DNA of 11,080 nt from DATKNA01 sp035541595 (lineage in GTDB: Bacteria > Actinomycetota > Actinomycetes > Actinomycetales > Kineosporiaceae). Of this stretch, positions 6,214 through 11,080 are shown in pieces (the stretch's first letter is position 1; each line of letters begins with the position of its first letter). The notes below the pieces were generated by a model, which worked only from the letters and a program-made list of their open reading frames with translations, searched no databases and was not told the DNA's origin. The stretch is from assembly GCA_035541595.1 (NCBI GenBank), contig DATKNA010000245.1, positions 1 through 11,080 on the forward strand, written 5' to 3'. The position numbers were made by a program, and so were the translations under genes.

Positions 6214-7164
6214 ATGCGCGTCTCGTTCACCGGCAAGGGCGGCAGCGGCAAGTCCACGCTGGCCGCCCTCTTCGTACGTCACCTGGCTCTGCAGGGCAGC
6301 ACCGTGCTCGCCGTCGATGCCGACATCAACGTCCACCTGGGTTCGCTGCTGGGAGTCAGCACCGCAGATGACCTGGCGCTCTCGCTCGAGGGCAACGTCC
6401 GGGCGATCAGGACCCATCTGATGGGTGGCAACACGCTGATCGGAGGCGTGGAGCGGTTCCTCAAGTCGACGCCGCCAGGTCCGGGCTCGCGGCTGGTCAC
6501 CCTGGACGACGACGATCCCGTGATCCGGGGCTGGTCCGTCCGGACGCCGGACGGCGCGCGGTTCGCCCATGTCGGCACCTACGAGGCCGACGCGATCGGC
6601 GCGTCGTGCTACCACACGAACCTGGGGATCCTGGAGAACCTGCTGTCCCACCTGGTGCTCGAGGACGGGCAGTGGGTGGTCTGCGACATGGTCGCCGGCA
6701 CCGACGCCTTCTCCAACACCCTGCACGCCCAGTTCGACCGGATCTTCGTGGTCGTGGAGCCGACCCCGGAGTCGGTGACTGTCGCCGTCCGCTACCTGGA
6801 GCTGGCGGATGCCGCCGGTGTGCAGGAGGCCGTCGCCCTGGTCGGCAACAAGGTCGCGGACGAGGGTGACCGGCAGTGGCTCACGGCCGCGCTGGGCCGC
6901 GACCTCGTCGCGGAACTCCCGCACGTGCCCGGGCTCAAGCGCGCCCGCCAGGCAGGCCGCCCCGCGTCGCCTGCCGACCTCGGCGCCCTGGACGTCCTCC
7001 CCCGGCTGGAGGCGGCGGCCTGCAGCGGCGGCCTGACCGGCGCCCGGCGTGCCGCCCTGCTGCGCAGCCTGCACCTGCGTCTTGCCGAGCAGGACTGGGT
7101 GCGTGCCGGCTACGGCGACGTGCTCGGCCAGCTCGCCGACGATTCCGACCACGCGCACGCGTGA
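6214..7164 (+). CDS. CooC-like (MinD/ParA-type) P-loop ATPase
   Basis: This 316-residue protein starts at ATG 6214, chosen because the deviant Walker A motif GKGGSGKST begins at residue 8, as in CooC and MinD proteins; the in-frame start at 6145 would add 23 residues unlike the family. CooC is an ATP-driven dimer that helps insert nickel into carbon monoxide dehydrogenase. Visible features are VLAVDADINVHLG after the P-loop, VVCDMVAGTDAF as the Walker B-like strand, VVVEPTPESVTVAVRYLELA, and the base-binding VGNKV. In CooC a Cys-x-Cys at the dimer interface binds metal; here the equivalent place reads C132-Y-H134 (GASCYHTN), so a Cys-x-His ligand pair is possible. No CO dehydrogenase is in view. 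It heads a coupled operon of PLP enzymes, overlapping the next gene by GTGA. Its client is unknown; a metal-loading or NTP-switch role is inferred. Confidence 0.8.
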   Translation: MRVSFTGKGGSGKSTLAALFVRHLALQGSTVLAVDADINVHLGSLLGVSTADDLALSLEGNVRAIRTHLMGGNTLIGGVERFLKSTPPGPGSRLVTLDDDDPVIRGWSVRTPDGARFAHVGTYEADAIGASCYHTNLGILENLLSHLVLEDGQWVVCDMVAGTDAFSNTLHAQFDRIFVVVEPTPESVTVAVRYLELADAAGVQEAVALVGNKVADEGDRQWLTAALGRDLVAELPHVPGLKRARQAGRPASPADLGALDVLPRLEAAACSGGLTGARRAALLRSLHLRLAEQDWVRAGYGDVLGQLADDSDHAHA

Positions 7165-8651
7165 CCGCGTCGATCTCCGCTGCCGTCCGGGACCGGCGGG
7201 AGGCCGACCCCGTGGTGCCGCCGCCGCTGCGGGCGCGGGTGGACGGCGAGCTCGCGGCGCTGCTGCAGCAGCAGGACCTGCTGCGCTCCCTCGTCGATGC
7301 GTTCGGCAGCCCGCTCAACGTGGTGCTGCCGCATCAGCTCACCCGCAGGACCGCGGGCTTCCGCGAGATGTTGCGCAGGCAGCCGATGGGTCACCGGATC
7401 TTCCTCGCGCACAAGCCCAACCGGTCATCGGCGCTGATCCGGCAGGCGGCGGTCGACGGCGTCGACCTGGACGTCGCGTCGGCCGGTGAGCTCGCCCACG
7501 GGCTGGTGAACGGGTTCGCCGGCCGCCGGATCGAGGCGACCGGCCCGAAGAACGCGGACTTCCTGCGGCTGGCGCTGCAGCACGACGTCCTGGTCCAGGT
7601 CGACAACGTCGACGAGCTGCGACAGCTCGACCACCTCGCCGCGGCCCTGGGGTGCCGTCGCCCCGTCGACGTCACCCTGCGGGTCGCCGTCCCCGGCACC
7701 GCCGACACCAGGTTCGGCCTCGCGCCCGACGTCGCCCGCGCGGTGATCGACGACCTCGCGGGGCGATCGGCGTCGCTTCGCCTGCACGGGCTCGGCGTGC
7801 ACCTCACCTCCGGTGGTCTGCGCGAGCGGCTGGCCGCCTTCGACGTGCTCGTCGGGCTGCACGTGCAGGCCCTGCGCCGCGGCGCGAACCCGGTCGCGAT
7901 CGACGTCGGCGGCGGCTTCGGCGTCCAGACCCTCGCCGACCCGTCGGCGTGGCCGGTGTACACGGCGGCCGTGAAGGCCGGGCTGCTCGGCCGAGGCCCC
8001 ACCCTGACCTGGAACGACGAGACGTTCGGGCTGCGCGTCGAGGGTGACCGGGTTGTCGGTTCCGCCGTGCTGCCGGACCTCGCCCGCAGCGGTGGAGGCG
8101 CCGCCGAGCTGGAGGAATTCCTGACCGCCGACGCGACGCACGGCGGCGCGGCGCGCCGACGCAGCGTGACCGACGTCCTGGCCGACCTCGGGCTGCAGCT
8201 GCACTGCGAGCCGGGCCGGTCCGTCTACGACCAGTGCGGCCTGACCCTGGCCCGGGTCTGCTTCGTCAAGCGCTCCCCCGGCGGCGCCTGGCTGGTGGGT
8301 CTCGACGCGAACCGCAGCTCACTGGGCATCCCCGATCGCGAGCTGTTCCTCGACCCCGTCGTCCTGCCCGCTGCCATGGGGACCGGCGGCGCGGTCGGCG
8401 TCCACCTCGTCGGCAACCTGTGCCACCCCGCCGACATCCTGTCGCGGCACCTGGTCCGGCTCGAGGCGATGCCCGTCGCCGGCGACGTGCTGGCCTTTCC
8501 CAACACGGCCGCCTACGTCATGGACTTCACCGAGTCGTCCACGCTCCTCCAGCGCACCGCGGCCAAGGTCGCCGTCGCCCGCCGGGGCGACCGCTGGCGA
8601 TGGTGGCGCGACGAGGACTACGAACCGGCGCTCCCGGAGGCGAGGCCGTGA
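7161..8651 (+). CDS. Y4yA-family PLP enzyme (ornithine/diaminopimelate decarboxylase fold)
   Basis: This 496-residue protein starts at GTG 7161, overlapping the previous stop. It has the fold-type III layout of LysA and SbnH decarboxylases: an alanine-racemase-like barrel (about 45-310) followed by a beta domain. The PLP lysine is K85 in FLAHKPNRS, where classic enzymes read YALKAN. H214 (GVHLTSGG), the phosphate-binding D248-V-G-G-G-F253, E350-P-G-R353, C421 (GNLCHPADIL) and Y452 (AAYVMDF) fill the remaining conserved positions. The catalytic set looks complete and the enzyme is probably active. A stretch of about 70 residues (DETFGLRVEG to DVLADLGLQL) before EPGR is longer than in LysA, which fits the Y4yA branch. 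Relatives lie near siderophore-synthetase-like genes in rhizobia, and SbnH decarboxylates a citryl-diaminopropionate intermediate in staphyloferrin B synthesis. The substrate here is unknown; a role in lysine synthesis is unlikely given the neighbours. Confidence 0.82.
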   Translation: MTASISAAVRDRREADPVVPPPLRARVDGELAALLQQQDLLRSLVDAFGSPLNVVLPHQLTRRTAGFREMLRRQPMGHRIFLAHKPNRSSALIRQAAVDGVDLDVASAGELAHGLVNGFAGRRIEATGPKNADFLRLALQHDVLVQVDNVDELRQLDHLAAALGCRRPVDVTLRVAVPGTADTRFGLAPDVARAVIDDLAGRSASLRLHGLGVHLTSGGLRERLAAFDVLVGLHVQALRRGANPVAIDVGGGFGVQTLADPSAWPVYTAAVKAGLLGRGPTLTWNDETFGLRVEGDRVVGSAVLPDLARSGGGAAELEEFLTADATHGGAARRRSVTDVLADLGLQLHCEPGRSVYDQCGLTLARVCFVKRSPGGAWLVGLDANRSSLGIPDRELFLDPVVLPAAMGTGGAVGVHLVGNLCHPADILSRHLVRLEAMPVAGDVLAFPNTAAYVMDFTESSTLLQRTAAKVAVARRGDRWRWWRDEDYEPALPEARP

Positions 8652-9994
8652 TCTACGACAGCATCACCGACCTGATCGGCAACACTCCCCTGCTCCGGCT
8701 CCCCGCTGCCACGCACACCGCCGCAGGCCTGCCCGCCGCGACCGCCGAGCTCGTCGACGTCCACGCCAAGCTGGAGCTGCTCAACCCGTTCGGGTCGGTC
8801 AAGGACCGGATCGCCTGGGGCATGCTGCGCCCCGTCCTGGACGACGTCCGCGCCGCCGCCGCGACCGTCGTTGAGTCCTCCAGCGGCAACACGGCCACGG
8901 CGTTGCAGGTGCTCTGCTCCGTCCACGGCGTCCCGTTCCGCACCGTGACGAACCGGATCAAGGTCGAGGAGTCCCGCGACCTGCTGCTCACCCTCGGCGC
9001 CGAGGTGCGCGAGCTGCCCGGCAGCAGTGACTGCCACGACCCGACCGATCCGAACGACCCGGTCCTCGTCATCGAACGTGAGGTCGCCGGGGCCGGCGGG
9101 AGGCTCCACCACACCTCGCAGTACACGAACCCGGCCAACGTCGAGGCCCATCACGCCACCGGGGAGGAGATCGCCGCCGACCTTCCCCGCGTCGATCTGT
9201 TCGTGGCCGGGCTGGGTACCACCGGCTCCTCCCGCGGTATCGCCGAGCGGCTGCGGGTGGACAACCCGGGCCTGACCGTCGTCGGTGTGGTGACCCGGGC
9301 GGGTGATCACATCCCCGGCCTGCGTACCGCGGACGAGCTGTTCGAGGTCGGCCTGTTCGACCGGCGCCTCTACGACGACGTCGTCACGGTGACCTCGGCG
9401 CAGGCCGCCGACGCCATGCTCCTGCTGGCACGCACCGCCGGCCTGATGGCCGGGCCCAGCACCGGGGCCGCGTACACGGCCCTCGCCGCCACCCTGGGTC
9501 AGAACCCCGTCGTCGCGCCGGATGGCGCCCGCGCGGTGGCGCTCTTCCTGGCCTGCGACCGGCTCGAGGGGTACCTGAGCTGGGTCCGCGCCCGTCGCCC
9601 CGAGCTGTTCGGCCTGCCCACCAGCCTGTACGCCGTCCGCGGCGTCGACGCCGTGGACCCCACGGTGACCCTGCCCGTCGAGGAGGTGGACGCGTGGCTC
9701 GCGCACGGGCCCGCCCTGGTGGTGGACACGCGCAGCGCCCTCGGCTTCGCCGCCGGGCATCTGCCGGGCGCCGTCAACATCCCCGACCACGCCCTGGAAC
9801 TGGTGCTCGAGGACGGCCTGCCCTTCGCGGACGACGCCCGCGTGCTGCTCACCTGCGCCGTCGGGGAACGGTCCGCCCGCTACGCCACGGTGCTCCGCGA
9901 GACCGGCGTGGACGCCCGGAGCCTGCAGGGCGGCGTCACCGGCTGGCGGGACGCCGGGATGCCGGTGCAGCCGTCGCGGACCCTGGTCTGGTGA
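8648..9994 (+). CDS. Cysteine-synthase-like PLP enzyme fused to a C-terminal rhodanese domain
   Basis: This is a 448-residue two-domain protein. The start is GTG 8648: GGAGG at 8636-8640 lies 7 bases upstream, and the codon overlaps the previous stop by GTGA. Residues about 1-320 are a fold-type II (CysK/CBS/SbnA) domain. It has SITDLIGNTPLLRL at the start, the PLP lysine K52 in NPFGSVKDRIAW, SSSGNTATAL for the substrate loop, GLGTTGSSRG for the cofactor phosphate, and GPSTGAAY near the end. Residues about 340-445 are a rhodanese domain with VDTRSALGFAAGHLPGAVNIP (D360) and the active loop C403-A-V-G-E-R-S, so the persulfide-carrying cysteine is present. CysK-like enzymes replace the beta group of an activated serine by sulfide or an amine; SbnA uses O-phosphoserine and glutamate to begin diaminopropionate synthesis. 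The fused rhodanese could feed sulfur, detoxify, or be regulatory. The substrate cannot be told from sequence alone. Confidence 0.85.
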   Translation: MIYDSITDLIGNTPLLRLPAATHTAAGLPAATAELVDVHAKLELLNPFGSVKDRIAWGMLRPVLDDVRAAAATVVESSSGNTATALQVLCSVHGVPFRTVTNRIKVEESRDLLLTLGAEVRELPGSSDCHDPTDPNDPVLVIEREVAGAGGRLHHTSQYTNPANVEAHHATGEEIAADLPRVDLFVAGLGTTGSSRGIAERLRVDNPGLTVVGVVTRAGDHIPGLRTADELFEVGLFDRRLYDDVVTVTSAQAADAMLLLARTAGLMAGPSTGAAYTALAATLGQNPVVAPDGARAVALFLACDRLEGYLSWVRARRPELFGLPTSLYAVRGVDAVDPTVTLPVEEVDAWLAHGPALVVDTRSALGFAAGHLPGAVNIPDHALELVLEDGLPFADDARVLLTCAVGERSARYATVLRETGVDARSLQGGVTGWRDAGMPVQPSRTLVW

Positions 9995-9998
9995 CCCG

Positions 9999-11080
9999 GT
10001 GACGACGACCCCGTGGGACGACGACCGTACGGCCGCGTTGCGCGAGCAGTTCCCGTTCCTCATGGCGCACCCCGAGCTGGTCTACCTCGACGCCGCGGCG
10101 ACCACGCCGATGCCGGACGCCGTCGTCGCCGCCGTGCACCGACACCTGACTGTGCGTGGCGTCAATGCCGGGCGCGGGGCCTACCGACTGGCCGGGGAGG
10201 TGCAGGGCGAGGTCGAGCAGGTCCGCGCGGAGGTCGCCGGGTTCGTCGGTGCGGACGCCGACGGTCTGGCGTTCACCAGCGGCGCCACCCAGGCGTTCGA
10301 CGTGCTCGGTCGCGGCTGGGCCGAGCACCGCCTGCAGGAGGGCGACGAGATCATCCTCGGGACCGCCGACCACGCCGCCACGGTCGGGCCCTGGTTCGCG
10401 CTCGCCCGCCGCCGCGGACTGCGCATCGTGCCCTACCGACTCACCGCGTCCGGTGATCCGGACGTCGCCGACCTCGCCGCCCGCGTGACGACACGCACGG
10501 CCGTGGTCGTCGTCCCGCACGTGCACCACGTGCACGGCGAGCGCGCCGACGTCGCAGGCATCCGCGCCGCCGCCGGCCCTGCCCCCGTCCTGGTGCTCGA
10601 CGCGACGCACAGCGTCAGTCACGTCCCCGTCGACGTCGAGGACCTGGACGTCGACGCGGTCGTGTTCTCCGCGCACAAGGTCTTCGGGCCACCCGGCGTG
10701 GGCGTGCTCTGGCTCTCACCCCGCCTGCGTGAGCAGCTGACCGACGTCTGGTCGGGGGGCATCGCGACAGGCACCCGTGGCGTCGCCGCGGCCGTCGAAC
10801 GCGGCACCCTCAACACCCCGGGCATCATGGGGCTCGGAGCCGCGCTGCGGTTCGTGCGCCAGCTCGGCCTCGACCAGATCCACGCCCAGGTCAGCACGCT
10901 CACGCACACCCTCGTCGGCGAACTCCGGCGCATGTCCGGCGTCCGGCTGCTCCCCGGGGTCTGGGCGAGCAGCTGCGGGCGCGGGTACGGGATCGTGTCG
11001 CTGGACGTACCGGGCGTCCCGGCGGCCGACGTCGGGTACGTGCTCGACCAGCAGGGCATCTGCGTGCGGGCGGACTCCCA
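9999..11080 (+). CDS. Class V aminotransferase / SufS-like cysteine desulfurase, 3' end missing
   Basis: The gene runs off the right edge of the window; 360 residues are visible of a usual 390-420. The start is GTG 9999, four bases after the previous stop, with no clear ribosome site, so it is probably coupled to the gene before it. Fold-type I features are VYLDAAATTPMP, FTSGATQAFDVL, DHAATVGPWF (the place of the SufS His-rich loop), VPHVHHVHGERADV, VLDATHSVSHVPVDV for the cofactor ring, and the PLP lysine K227 in SAHKVFGPPGVGVLW. Next come GTRG and the TLNTPGIMGLGAAL segment. At the edge it reads GICVRADS followed by His or Gln, where SufS reads GIAVRAGHHCAQP. The catalytic cysteine would fall in the next one or two codons and cannot be checked. 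It may supply persulfide sulfur to the rhodanese domain encoded just upstream, or be a lyase or aminotransferase of the same fold. Confidence 0.8.
   Translation, partial: MTTTPWDDDRTAALREQFPFLMAHPELVYLDAAATTPMPDAVVAAVHRHLTVRGVNAGRGAYRLAGEVQGEVEQVRAEVAGFVGADADGLAFTSGATQAFDVLGRGWAEHRLQEGDEIILGTADHAATVGPWFALARRRGLRIVPYRLTASGDPDVADLAARVTTRTAVVVVPHVHHVHGERADVAGIRAAAGPAPVLVLDATHSVSHVPVDVEDLDVDAVVFSAHKVFGPPGVGVLWLSPRLREQLTDVWSGGIATGTRGVAAAVERGTLNTPGIMGLGAALRFVRQLGLDQIHAQVSTLTHTLVGELRRMSGVRLLPGVWASSCGRGYGIVSLDVPGVPAADVGYVLDQQGICVRADS

Overview
This is a very GC-rich stretch with many GTG starts and overlapping GTGA/ATGA stop-start junctions, which points to an actinobacterium (Actinomycetota), perhaps Micrococcales. 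The genus cannot be read from the sequence. Nearly every gene relates to metal handling or to pyridoxal-phosphate (PLP) amino-acid/sulfur chemistry.

Left block (1-2095, + strand): the 3' end of a CtaG-type cytochrome c oxidase assembly gene overlaps a copper-type P1B ATPase by ATGA. The ATPase is a pseudogene. It changes frame near 1060-1100, and an in-frame deletion near 1640 removes the CPC transmembrane metal site, the DKTGT phosphorylation loop and the nucleotide-binding domain. About 380 bases of non-coding DNA follow (2096-2477), with a 7-bp hairpin and a fragment resembling a tRNA 3' end.

Middle block (2478-6092, - strand, transcribed leftward from about 6122): a CobW/COG0523-family protein with no recognisable P-loop and a frame change near 5469-5490; a thioredoxin-fold [2Fe-2S] ferredoxin-like protein; a DUF318/YraQ-type permease; and a TIGR03943/DUF1980 partner with a histidine-rich loop. 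This gene set is typical of Zur-type (zinc-starvation) regulons. A palindromic operator candidate covers the predicted start of transcription.

Right block (6214-11080, + strand, divergent from the middle block): a tightly coupled operon. It encodes a CooC-like deviant-Walker ATPase, a Y4yA-type PLP decarboxylase-fold enzyme, a cysteine-synthase-like enzyme fused to a rhodanese domain, and a SufS-like class V aminotransferase that runs off the window. The decarboxylase-like and cysteine-synthase-like pair recalls SbnH/SbnA of staphyloferrin B and y4yA/y4xP of Rhizobium NGR234. A metallophore or diaminopropionate-type precursor pathway is therefore a reasonable hypothesis, with a sulfur-transfer route as the alternative. 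The 121-bp gap between the divergent units carries two related 13-mers (10 of 13 bases identical), so both may answer to one metal-responsive regulator. The right-hand operon is the part of the window most likely to be an undescribed system.
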